A program made the translations under genes and the position numbers. The notes below the pieces were generated by a model. That model made no database searches, was not told the origin of the DNA, and saw only the letters and a list, made by a program, of their open reading frames with translations. Shown here piece by piece: positions 56,306 to 64,000 of a stretch of 64,000 bases of DNA. Numbering within the stretch: the stretch's first letter is position 1; every line of letters begins with the position of its first letter. This DNA is from Shinella zoogloeoides (GTDB lineage: Bacteria > Pseudomonadota > Alphaproteobacteria > Rhizobiales > Rhizobiaceae). The stretch covers positions 3,927,892 through 3,991,891 of the forward strand of contig NZ_CP086610.1 of NCBI RefSeq assembly GCF_020883495.1. The letters run 5' to 3'.

Positions 56306-57503
56306 GGCGCGCCGCGACCCAGTCGGCAAGGCGTCCGGCGACCTCGTCCTTCGAAAGATCGGGCCATTGCTCCACGCCGGCGGCGGTGATGAGCTTCACG
56401 CTATTGCGCGTGCCGCCCATGATGCCGGTTTCGGGGGAGACATCGTTGGCGACGATGACATCCGCCCCTTTCTTCTGGAGCTTCACCCGGCCGTTGTCCT
56501 CGACATCCTGCGTCTCGGCGGCAAAGCCGACGACGACCTTCGGGCGCTGCGCGTGGTGGCCGATGGTCTTCAGGATATCCGGGTTTTCCGCCAGCATCAG
56601 CGGCGGCGGGCCTTCGCCCGGCTTCTTCTTGATCTTTTCCGTGTTCTCCGTCGCCACGCGCCAGTCAGCCACGGCGGCGACCATGACGGCGATATCGGCC
56701 GGTAGCGCGCCGAGAACGGCCTCCAGCATCTCCTCCGCCCGCTCGACATGGATCACCTTGACGCCGCGCGGATCGGGCAGCGTGACCGGGCCGGAAACCA
56801 GCGTCACCTCCGCGCCGAGCTTCGCAAGGGCGGCGGCGATGGCATGGCCCTGCCGGCCGGAGGAACGGTTGGCGATGTAGCGCACGGGGTCGATAGGTTC
56901 GTGCGTCGGGCCGGATGTGACGATGGCCCTGCGGCCGGCAAGCGGCTTCCCGCCGCCGTCGAGCAGGTCTTCCACGGCCGCGACGATTTCCAGCGGCTCG
57001 GCCATGCGGCCGAGGCCGGCCTCGCCGCCCTCCGCCATCTCGCCGGCATTGGGGCCGATGAAGGCAAGGCCGTCGCGGCGCAGCGTCTCGACATTGCGGC
57101 GCGTTGCGGCATGGGACCACATTTTCGGGTTCATGGCGGGCGCGACGAGCACGGGCCGGTCGGTGGCGAGCAGCACGGTCGAGGCGAGGTCGTCGGCAAG
57201 GCCGTTCGCCATCTTGGCCATCAGGTCGGCGGTCGCGGGGGCGACGACGATGAGATCGCAGTCGCGCGCAAGGCGGATATGGCCGACATCCTGCTCGTCC
57301 TCGCGGGAGAAGAGGTCCGTATAGACATGGCCGGAAGAGAGCGCGCCGACGGCGAGCGGCGTCACGAATTGCTGCGCGCCCGCCGTCATGACGGGCCGCA
57401 CCTCCGCGCCACGTTCGCGCAGGCGGCGGATGAGGTCGAGGCTCTTATAGGCGGCGATGCCGCCCGAGATGATGAGGAGGATGCGTTTTCCTGCAAGCGA
57501 CAT
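56298..57503 (-). CDS. coaBC: Bifunctional phosphopantothenoylcysteine decarboxylase / phosphopantothenate-cysteine ligase
   Basis: A 401-residue CoA-synthesis enzyme. The N-terminal CoaC flavoprotein (KRILLIISGGIAAYKSLDLIRRLRE, catalytic His in ASTVL...MNPKMW region) is followed by CoaB from about residue 190 (IVTSGPTHEPIDPVRYIANRSSGRQGHAIA). It lies 82 bases downstream of the ion channel gene in the ubiE-ubiB group. Confidence 0.95.
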   Translation of the reverse strand: MSLAGKRILLIISGGIAAYKSLDLIRRLRERGAEVRPVMTAGAQQFVTPLAVGALSSGHVYTDLFSREDEQDVGHIRLARDCDLIVVAPATADLMAKMANGLADDLASTVLLATDRPVLVAPAMNPKMWSHAATRRNVETLRRDGLAFIGPNAGEMAEGGEAGLGRMAEPLEIVAAVEDLLDGGGKPLAGRRAIVTSGPTHEPIDPVRYIANRSSGRQGHAIAAALAKLGAEVTLVSGPVTLPDPRGVKVIHVERAEEMLEAVLGALPADIAVMVAAVADWRVATENTEKIKKKPGEGPPPLMLAENPDILKTIGHHAQRPKVVVGFAAETQDVEDNGRVKLQKKGADVIVANDVSPETGIMGGTRNSVKLITAAGVEQWPDLSKDEVAGRLADWVAARLI

Positions 57504-57585
57504 GGCAAGTCCCGGCTCTTATGGCGGCCGAAGGACCGCCGGTCTGTCCTATCCCGTCGAAAGCGCTTTTCCAAGCCGTTTCGGC

Positions 57586-58389
57586 TCACGCGCCCTCGTC
57601 GGGAATGTTCAGCACATGCCCGCAGGCCTTGCAGTGCACGGCGTCCGCCTCGTGGCGGGAAAGGCCGCATTGCGGGCAGGGGAAATGCACCTTGTAGGGC
57701 CGCACGATCGCCTGCGCGAGCCGCACGAAGAGCGAGATGCCGATGATCATAGTGACGATGGCGGTGAGCTTGCCGAGCGTGCCGGGCAGCACGATGTCGC
57801 CGAAGCCCGTCGTGGTGACGGTCGCGACGGAGAAATAGAGCGCATCGACGAAACCCTCGAACCCTTCCGCGCCGTAGAAGAAGTTGCTGTAGACGAAGCC
57901 GGTGACGAGGAAGAGGAAGACGAGGAAATTGGCGCAGGCCTGGATGACGTCTTCCCTGTCGCCGTTTCCCGTCCGGCGCAGCATCAGCGTCAGGAGCTTG
58001 CTCTGGCTGATCGCCCAGATGCGCAGCACGCGCAGGAAAGCGAAATTGTGCAACTGGTTGGGAAAGAGCAGGGTGCCGAGGATGACGATATCCACCCAGG
58101 TCATCGGCCGCAGCAGCCAGTAGCGCAGGTTCGGCGCAATCAGCGCCCGCGCGCCAAGCTCGAAGGCGATGACGGCCGCGATGAGATAATCGACGATCAC
58201 ATAGGCCGGGCCGGTGCGCAGATAGGGGCCTGCGACGAAGAAGGCGAGAATGGCGATATCGATGAGCAGCATCGCCACCTGGAAGCGGATCGCCTCCCGG
58301 TCGCGCCCGAAATAGAGGCCGCGCAACTGCCGGCGCAGCCTTTCGAAAAAGGGTTGCGGTTCGGTGGCGCTCACGGGCTCTTCTGTCAT
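57586..58389 (-). CDS. Potassium-type ion channel with C-terminal zinc ribbon
   Basis: A 267-residue membrane protein with about six segments. The pore loop is SVATVTTTGFGDIVLP, where TTTGFGD is a K+ channel selectivity filter variant. After the last helix come two CxxC pairs (CPQCGLSRHE and CKACGH) forming a zinc ribbon. The ATG at 58389 is preferred over an in-frame one at 58428. It lies 45 bases after ubiB on the same strand. Confidence 0.88.
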   Translation of the reverse strand: MTEEPVSATEPQPFFERLRRQLRGLYFGRDREAIRFQVAMLLIDIAILAFFVAGPYLRTGPAYVIVDYLIAAVIAFELGARALIAPNLRYWLLRPMTWVDIVILGTLLFPNQLHNFAFLRVLRIWAISQSKLLTLMLRRTGNGDREDVIQACANFLVFLFLVTGFVYSNFFYGAEGFEGFVDALYFSVATVTTTGFGDIVLPGTLGKLTAIVTMIIGISLFVRLAQAIVRPYKVHFPCPQCGLSRHEADAVHCKACGHVLNIPDEGA

Positions 58390-58434
58390 GGAGCAGAGAC
58401 TAGCGCCGGGCGGGCGCTGGTCAAGCAAGACCGT

Positions 58435-60000
58435 TTAGCTGAGCTTCCAGGCGATGTAGACGAGCGTGGCGGCGATCACCCAGAGCGCGAGGCGGCCGGA
58501 CCGGCTGTGCCGCGCCTCGGAGCGGCCGATGGCTTCGGCCGTCTCGGCGTCGAAGCGCAGGCCCTTTTCCGCCATGGCGGTGAGGTCGTGCGAGAATTTC
58601 TCCGCCTTGGCGGCGATTTCCGGCGCGGCCTCCGCCAGCCTGAGCGCGGCATGCGCGCCGTCGCGCAGGTCCGCCAGAAGGCGCTTGGGGCCGAGATTAT
58701 CGCGGATCCAGTCGCCGACGACGCCCTCGGAGGCCTTCCACATGTTGAAGCGCGGGTTCAGCGTGCGCGACACGCCTTCCACCACCACCATGGTCTTCTG
58801 CAGCATGACGAGTTCGGTGCGGGTCTCCATGTCGAAGAGTTCCGTCACCTCGAAGAGCAGCGTCAGGAGCTTGGCCATCGAGATCGTCTCGGCCGGCTGG
58901 CCGTGGATCGGCTCGCCGATGGCGCGGATCGCCTGCGCGAAGCTCGCCGTGTCGTGATGGGCGGGCACGTAGCCGGCCTCGAAATGCACGTCGGCGACGC
59001 GCTGGTAGTCGCGGGTGATGAAGCCGTAGAGGATTTCGGCGAGGAAGCGGCGCTCCTTCTTGCCGAGTCGCCCGACGATGCCCATGTCGACCGCGACGAT
59101 GACGCCCTCAGGGTCGACGAAGAGATTGCCCTGGTGCATGTCGGCATGGAAGAAGCCGTCGCGCAGCGTATGGCGCAGGAACGACTGGATCAGCGTATCG
59201 GCCAGCTTGTCGAGATCGTGGCCGGCGGCGCGCAGGCCCTCGACATCCGACATCTTGATGCCGTCGATCCATTCCATGGTGACGACGTCGCGGCCCGTGC
59301 GCTCCCAGTCGACCGTCGGCACACGGAAGCCGGGATCGTCCTTGGTGTTCTCGCCCAGTTCGGAAAGCGCGGCCGCTTCCAGCCGCAGGTCCATCTCGAC
59401 CTTGGTCGTCTGCTCCAGCGTCCGCGTCACCTCGACGGGTTTTAGCCGGCGCGTGTTGGGCAGAATCTTCTCCTGCAGGCGCGCGGCCGCATACATGGCG
59501 TCGAGGTCGTGGCCGAAGCGCTGGCGCACGCCGGGACGGATGACCTTCACCGCGACCTGCTTGCCATCGCGCACCGTTGCGGGATGGACCTGCGCGATGG
59601 AGGCGGCGGCGATGGGATCGCCGAAGCTGGTGTAGAGATCGGTGAGCGAGCGGCCGAGCGAGCCTTCCACCGTCGCGACGGCCGCTTCTTTCGGGAAGGT
59701 CGCCATGCGGTCCTGCAGGGCCGAAAGCTCGACGGCGATTTCCGCGCCCACCACGTCCGGGCGGGTCGCAAGGAACTGGCCCATCTTCACATAGGAGGGG
59801 CCGAGGCGCTCGATGGCGCGGGCAAGGTTGTCGCCACGCACGCCCTTGGCGGCCTTGCGGCGCTCGAAGAGGCCGGCAAAGGCATGGGCGGTGCGGGCAA
59901 GCGTCGGCATGCCCTCGGTCGGCAGCGCCGAGACCACGCCTTCGCGCACGAGGACCCAGCCCACGCGGGCAAGGCGGAAATAGGCGCCGACTACGCTCAT
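58435..60000 (-). CDS. ubiB: Ubiquinone biosynthesis kinase-like protein UbiB
   Basis: A 521-residue ABC1/ADCK-family protein needed for ubiquinone biosynthesis. Family signatures include LGPSYVKMGQFLATRPD, ASIAQVHPA, ADMHQGNLFV and VDMGIVGRLGK. The C-terminal hydrophobic segment (LALWVIAATLVYIAWKL) anchors it in the membrane. It follows ubiE after 37 bases, an operon found throughout Rhizobiaceae. Confidence 0.95.
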   Translation of the reverse strand: MSVVGAYFRLARVGWVLVREGVVSALPTEGMPTLARTAHAFAGLFERRKAAKGVRGDNLARAIERLGPSYVKMGQFLATRPDVVGAEIAVELSALQDRMATFPKEAAVATVEGSLGRSLTDLYTSFGDPIAAASIAQVHPATVRDGKQVAVKVIRPGVRQRFGHDLDAMYAAARLQEKILPNTRRLKPVEVTRTLEQTTKVEMDLRLEAAALSELGENTKDDPGFRVPTVDWERTGRDVVTMEWIDGIKMSDVEGLRAAGHDLDKLADTLIQSFLRHTLRDGFFHADMHQGNLFVDPEGVIVAVDMGIVGRLGKKERRFLAEILYGFITRDYQRVADVHFEAGYVPAHHDTASFAQAIRAIGEPIHGQPAETISMAKLLTLLFEVTELFDMETRTELVMLQKTMVVVEGVSRTLNPRFNMWKASEGVVGDWIRDNLGPKRLLADLRDGAHAALRLAEAAPEIAAKAEKFSHDLTAMAEKGLRFDAETAEAIGRSEARHSRSGRLALWVIAATLVYIAWKLS

Positions 60001-60037
60001 GCGGAAAGGCCGTCCTTGCTGGGGAAGAGGGCCATGC

Positions 60038-60814
60038 TCAGAGCTTCCAGCCCGAATGCAGCGCCGCGATGCCGCCGGTATAGTTGGTGTAGGTAACGCG
60101 CGAGAAGCCGGCGTTACGGATTATCGCGGCAAAGTCTTCCTGATTGGGGAACTTGCGGATCGATTCCACCAGATACTGGTAGGGTTCGGCGTCGCCCGTG
60201 ATCATCTTGCCGAATTGCGGGATCGCCTTGAACGACCAGGCGTCATAGACCTTGTCGAGCAGCGGCATTTCCACCTCGGAGAATTCCAGCACCAGCAGCC
60301 GCCCGCCGCGCTTCAGCACGCGGTAGGCTTCCGAAAGCGCGACATCGATGCGCGGCACGTTGCGGATGCCGAAGGCGATCGTATAGGCGTCGAAGGTGCC
60401 GGCCTCGAAGGGCAACTCTTCGGCATTGGCCTCGACGAAGTCGAGATTGGCCGAAAGCCCCTTCTTCGCCGCCCGGTCCGCGCCGACGCCGAGCATGGAG
60501 CCGTTGATGTCGAGCACGGTCGAATGGGCAAGACGGTCGGATGCTTCCACGATGCGGAAGGCGATGTCGCCGGTGCCGCCGGCAACGTCAAGCGACCTGT
60601 AGGCGGCGTCCTTGCGCGGGTTGAGGCTGGCGATCATCGCGTCCTTCCAGGCCCGGTGCAGGCCGGCGGACATGACGTCGTTCATGATGTCGTAGCGCTT
60701 GGCGACCTTGTGGAACACGTCGTTGACGAGCGCCTGCTTCTCGCCTTCCCGCACCTCGCGGAAGCCGTAGGAGGTTTCCATGCCGCCGTCTGCGGATGTG
60801 CGCTGTTCGGTCAT
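60038..60814 (-). CDS. ubiE: Ubiquinone/menaquinone C-methyltransferase UbiE
   Basis: A 258-residue SAM-dependent methyltransferase acting on the quinone ring. Motifs are [31 protein letters not shown] and [14 protein letters not shown]. The ATG at 60814 gives the usual rhizobial N-terminus ([11 protein letters not shown]); several in-frame ATGs further upstream are less likely. It is divergent from mutM. Confidence 0.95.
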   Translation of the reverse strand: MTEQRTSADGGMETSYGFREVREGEKQALVNDVFHKVAKRYDIMNDVMSAGLHRAWKDAMIASLNPRKDAAYRSLDVAGGTGDIAFRIVEASDRLAHSTVLDINGSMLGVGADRAAKKGLSANLDFVEANAEELPFEAGTFDAYTIAFGIRNVPRIDVALSEAYRVLKRGGRLLVLEFSEVEMPLLDKVYDAWSFKAIPQFGKMITGDAEPYQYLVESIRKFPNQEDFAAIIRNAGFSRVTYTNYTGGIAALHSGWKL

Positions 60815-60989
60815 CGTCGTCTCCATGGGCCGGTCTGTCGCAGCCATATTGCTGGCAAGACCATAGCGAATTGGCTTTGGCCGCGCTATCTGAACGCTTC
60901 GCCGGGTATATAGGACATTGATGGCCGGGAGGGAAATGCCGGACCGCGGCAAATGCGCTCAAGGTTAAATCGTCTTCAAGGAGAACGGG

Positions 60990-61880
60990 ATGCCGGAATT
61001 GCCGGAAGTGGAAACGGTCAAGCGCGGCCTTGCGCCCGTCATGGAAGGATCGCGCATCCGCCGCGCGGAATTGCGCCGCCCGGACCTGCGCTTTCCCTTC
61101 CCGCCCGCTTTTTCCGAGGCGCTGGAAGGCCGCCGCGTCGTCTCGCTCGGCCGCCGCGCCAAATATCTGCTGATCGATATCGAGGGCGGCGACGTGGTGA
61201 TCGCCCATCTCGGCATGTCCGGCTCGTTCCGGGTGGAGGGCGCGCCGGAGGCGCAAACGCCCGGCGACTTCCACATGCCGCGCAGCAAGGACACGCGCCA
61301 CGACCATGTCGTCTTCCATCTGGAGACGGCGGAAGGCGAGCGCCGCGTCGTCTATAACGATCCGCGCCGCTTCGGCTTCATGGACCTTGCCCGCCGCGAG
61401 GATCTCGCCGCCCATGCCTTCTTCCGCGATCTCGGCCCCGAGCCGACCGGCAATACGCTCGACGCCGACCATATCGCCGCCCGGTTCCGCAATCGCCAGA
61501 CGCCGCTGAAGGCCGCACTACTCGACCAGAAGAACATTGCCGGCCTCGGCAATATCTACGTCTGCGAGGCCCTGTGGCGCTCCCATCTTTCACCGGAGCG
61601 GCTGGCCGGAACGCTGGTGACGGCGGCCGGCAAGCCGAAGAAGGAACTTGTGGCGCTCACGGCCTCGATCCGAGAGGTCATTGCCGATGCCATCGAGGCC
61701 GGCGGCTCGACCCTGCGCGACCATATCCGCGCCGACGGCTCGCTCGGCTATTTCCAGCACTCCTTTTCCGTCTATGACCGCGAGAAGGAGCCTTGCCGCA
61801 CGCCGGGCTGCACGGGCACTATCGGCCGCATCGTGCAGGGCGGCCGATCGACCTTCCACTGCGCCGTCTGCCAGAAGTAA
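60990..61880 (+). CDS. mutM: Formamidopyrimidine-DNA glycosylase
   Basis: A 296-residue base-excision repair enzyme removing 8-oxoguanine and FaPy lesions. The catalytic N-terminus is [14 protein letters not shown] (Pro after Met removal, Glu). The H2TH region is near [19 protein letters not shown], and the C-terminal zinc finger is PCRTPGC...TFHCAVC. It is followed 17 bases later by the enoyl-CoA hydratase gene. Confidence 0.97.
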   Translation: MPELPEVETVKRGLAPVMEGSRIRRAELRRPDLRFPFPPAFSEALEGRRVVSLGRRAKYLLIDIEGGDVVIAHLGMSGSFRVEGAPEAQTPGDFHMPRSKDTRHDHVVFHLETAEGERRVVYNDPRRFGFMDLARREDLAAHAFFRDLGPEPTGNTLDADHIAARFRNRQTPLKAALLDQKNIAGLGNIYVCEALWRSHLSPERLAGTLVTAAGKPKKELVALTASIREVIADAIEAGGSTLRDHIRADGSLGYFQHSFSVYDREKEPCRTPGCTGTIGRIVQGGRSTFHCAVCQK

Positions 61881-61897
61881 GTCTTAAGGAGAGAAAC

Positions 61898-62671
61898 ATG
61901 GCCTATGAAACCCTGCTGGTCGAGACGCGCGGACGCGTCGGCCTCGTCACGCTCAACCGGCCGCAGGCGCTGAATGCGCTGAACCGCCAGCTTCTCGATG
62001 AACTGAAGGGTGTGCTCGCAGGCTTTGCGGCGGATGCCGGCATCGGCGCCGTCGTCATCACCGGCTCGGAAAAGGCCTTCGCCGCCGGCGCGGACATCAA
62101 GGAGATGCAGCCCTACGGCTTTGCCGATGCCGTGGTGGAAGACCTTGCGGCCGGCTGGGACGACGTCGCCGCCTTCCGCAAGCCGATGATCGCGGCCGTC
62201 AGCGGCTTTGCGCTCGGCGGCGGCTGCGAGCTGGCCATGATGTGCGATTTCATCATCGCCTCGGAGACGGCAAAGTTCGGCCAGCCGGAAATCACGCTCG
62301 GCATCATTCCCGGCATGGGCGGCACGCAGCGCCTGACGCGCGCGCTCGGCAAGGCCAAGACGATGGACCTCGTTCTGACCGGCCGCATGATGGATGCGGC
62401 GGAAGCCGAGCGCTCGGGCCTCGTCGCCCGCGTCGTCGCGCCGGAAAAGCTGCTGGACGAGGCGCTGGCGGCGGCGGAAAAGATCGCCGGCTTCTCCCTG
62501 CCCTCCACCATGATGGCCAAGGAGGCGGTGAACCGCGCCTATGAGACGGTGCTGTCGGAAGGCATGCGCGCCGAGCGCCGGCTGTTCCATGCGCTCTTCG
62601 CCACGGAAGACCAGAAGGAGGGCATGGCGGCCTTCGTCGAGAAGCGCAAGCCGGCCTTCAAGCATCGGTGA
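61898..62671 (+). CDS. Enoyl-CoA hydratase
   Basis: A 257-residue crotonase-fold enzyme. The oxyanion hole and catalytic residues are in AAGADIKEM and [11 protein letters not shown], with the second Glu in [19 protein letters not shown], so a true hydratase is likely (beta-oxidation). AAGGAGAG lies 6 bases before the ATG. It belongs to the conserved mutM-echA-rpsT group. Confidence 0.92.
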   Translation: MAYETLLVETRGRVGLVTLNRPQALNALNRQLLDELKGVLAGFAADAGIGAVVITGSEKAFAAGADIKEMQPYGFADAVVEDLAAGWDDVAAFRKPMIAAVSGFALGGGCELAMMCDFIIASETAKFGQPEITLGIIPGMGGTQRLTRALGKAKTMDLVLTGRMMDAAEAERSGLVARVVAPEKLLDEALAAAEKIAGFSLPSTMMAKEAVNRAYETVLSEGMRAERRLFHALFATEDQKEGMAAFVEKRKPAFKHR

Positions 62672-62704
62672 GTCAGTTCCCCGGCGTTTGTTGCAGAATC
62701 CGCG

Positions 62705-62733
62705 TTGACGCCACCGTGGTTTCCAGCTATACG
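62705..62733 (+). promoter_or_regulatory. Predicted promoter of rpsT
   Basis: TTGACG (62705-62710) and TATACG (62728-62733) are separated by 17 bases, an ordinary sigma-70-type promoter. It leaves a leader of about 120 bases before rpsT. Confidence 0.65.
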
Positions 62734-62862
62734 CCGCCCACAGTTTGGAAAGCCGAATTCCAAGGTTTTCCGATATTGCTCCCGAATTGCTTTGATGACA
62801 GGTCGCAGTGACCCGGCACGGCGAGGGTGGAGTTTGTGTCAGATTTCTGAAGAGAGGCATAC

Positions 62863-63129
62863 ATGGCCAATACAACCTCGGCTAAGAAGGCGACCCGCAA
62901 GATCGCCGCGCGCACCGCAGTCAACAAGTCGCGCCGCTCGCGCGTCCGCAACTTCATCCGCAAGGTCGAAGAGGCCATCGCCTCCGGCGACCAGGCTGTC
63001 GCAGCCGCCGCTCTGAAGGCCGCTCAGCCGGAACTGATGCGCGCTGCCACCAAGGGCGTGCTTCATTCCAACACGGCTTCCCGCAAGGTTTCGCGTCTGG
63101 CGAACCGCGTTAAGACGATGTCGGCCTGA
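62863..63129 (+). CDS. rpsT: 30S ribosomal protein S20
   Basis: An 88-residue Lys/Arg/Ala-rich protein binding 16S rRNA early in 30S assembly. It starts [26 protein letters not shown] and ends with [17 protein letters not shown], both typical of S20. AAGAGAGG precedes the ATG. It is followed by a strong terminator and, in this family, normally by dnaA. Confidence 0.98.
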   Translation: MANTTSAKKATRKIAARTAVNKSRRSRVRNFIRKVEEAIASGDQAVAAAALKAAQPELMRAATKGVLHSNTASRKVSRLANRVKTMSA

Positions 63130-63160
63130 TTAAGCCTTTTCAGGTACTGTAATATTAGAA

Positions 63161-63189
63161 AAGCCCGGTGCATCGCGCCGGGCTTTTTT
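63161..63189 (+). terminator. Rho-independent terminator of rpsT
   Basis: The stem AAGCCCGG/CCGGGCTT with a 9-base loop runs into a T-run, 31 bases past the rpsT stop. Confidence 0.9.
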
Positions 63190-64000
63190 GTCGTTTCCGG
63201 CCCCTGCATGGTTAATCCGCAAGCTCCGATCGTGTCAAAAGAGTGACGAGGAAAATCGTTTAAATTCAGTTAGTTGCGGGAGGTTATCCCGTACCTGTGA
63301 CCCTTTCGTTGCGGGAGTTTGACAGCAATTTGAGTCAAGCGAATTTTTATTTTTTTCGTTTTCGAAGCCTTCCGAAAACAGCCCGAAAACAAAGCCATTG
63401 ATTCCTAACGGATTCTCCTTGGAGGGGGCGATTCCGAGTCAAAAACGGCCTCGCGAGTCAACGCCCGCCCCTTAATTTTGCGTAAAATTCGTGATTGATC
63501 TTGGGGGCTGATCCTGCCTAAATGCTTTCCACAGGGGGCGCGGACACAGCCTGAAAATGATCGCCGGCAAGACTGCCTGACAAGGCAGAGGTGGTCATCT
63601 GTCCTCTGTAACGGAGCGGCTCCGCTTCGTAAAATCATCCAATCGGCAAAGCTTGCCCCAGATGCCCCCGGCACTCTGGCAAAGGCTTTTGCGACCTTCG
63701 GTTGCGTCGATTGCAAAGCCGCGAGGACGGCCTGATGATTGAGGGCATGCCCGCCGGGCGCTCTACGAGGGAGCGGACGGTGCGGCCACAAACGGGACCA
63801 TCCGATCGGGCATGATGCCGGATCGTTCGGAACCGACTTGTGTTTGACAAACAGGAACTGCGTCGGAAGTAGGGGGCCGGCGTGGTTTGGGGCTCCAGAT
63901 CCCGTTCCGGGCTATTGGCTCTGCGCGGACGGGTGACGGCAAACATGGAAGGCGCCGGCAGGAATGCCGACGTGGCGAATTGAGCATGAAAGGCGGCAAG
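63190..64000. other. Long gene-free region, presumed dnaA upstream region
   Basis: No convincing protein or RNA gene lies in these 811 bases. Visible elements are a CtrA-like ATGGTTAA (63208-63215), two copies of GTTGCGGGAG at 63273-63282 and 63308-63317, and an AT-rich stretch at about 63325-63380. By gene order in Rhizobiaceae, dnaA should lie just beyond the right edge; an ATG at 63986 is the last visible start candidate. Confidence 0.55.

Noticed and set aside
63526..63533. DnaA-box-like TTTCCACA in the presumed dnaA upstream region
   Set aside because: It matches only 7 of 9 positions of the DnaA box, is single, and rhizobial origins are thought to lie near hemE rather than dnaA.
63405..63999. 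Several short open frames at the right end
   Set aside because: They overlap on both strands, lack ribosome sites and show no family likeness.

Overview
The window looks like the chromosome of a Rhizobiales bacterium, most likely family Rhizobiaceae (Shinella, Ensifer, Rhizobium or Agrobacterium relatives). It is GC-rich. It carries a Sinorhizobium-type phosphatidylethanolamine methyltransferase next to dnaN, and the block ubiB-ubiE / mutM-enoyl-CoA hydratase-rpsT, which normally lies just ahead of dnaA in this family. The genus is inference only.

Region 1 (1 to about 23,040) is the right-hand part of an integrative and conjugative element (ICE); its left end lies outside the window. It opens with a surface and haem-protein cargo block that reads as one operon: the C-terminal part of an autotransporter with a 355-residue internal duplication, a Vitreoscilla-type single-domain globin, a small cysteine-containing exported protein, a SapC-family protein and an IalB-family protein, followed by a LysR regulator. 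Next come a GNAT acetyltransferase and a small XRE repressor with a tandem palindromic operator. The transfer machinery follows: DUF2285 protein, TraG/VirD4 coupling protein, CopG-type protein, then trbB-C-D-E-J-K-L-F-G-I, a complete mating-pair-formation gene set. The element ends with DUF2274 and AlpA-like proteins and a P4-type tyrosine integrase whose promoter faces the 3' end of guaA, the presumed attachment site. No relaxase is visible, so it should lie further left.

Region 2 (23,042 to 33,700) holds guaA, an MTA/SAH nucleosidase and a PaaI thioesterase, a TspO-like protein, a four-gene iron locus (imelysin, di-haem oxidoreductase, imelysin, DUF1513) with an Irr-like box upstream, rsmB and an RlpA-like protein.

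Region 3 (33,700 to 49,500) is housekeeping: an SDR protein, queG, a glutathione transferase, uppP, a small exported protein, an NDUFA9-like protein, DUF1330, pyrF, pmtA, dnaN, rsmI, yraN, gshB, comM/yifB, a glyoxalase-fold protein, cysK, a GNAT protein and dut.

Region 4 (49,600 to 64,000) holds prfC, a dispersed palindromic repeat, a TPP riboswitch with thiD, a LysE exporter, an AraC regulator, a GFA-family protein, a pirin, a class II glutamine amidotransferase, coaBC, an ion channel with a C-terminal zinc ribbon, ubiB, ubiE, mutM, an enoyl-CoA hydratase and rpsT. It ends in about 800 bases of gene-free DNA that should lead into dnaA.
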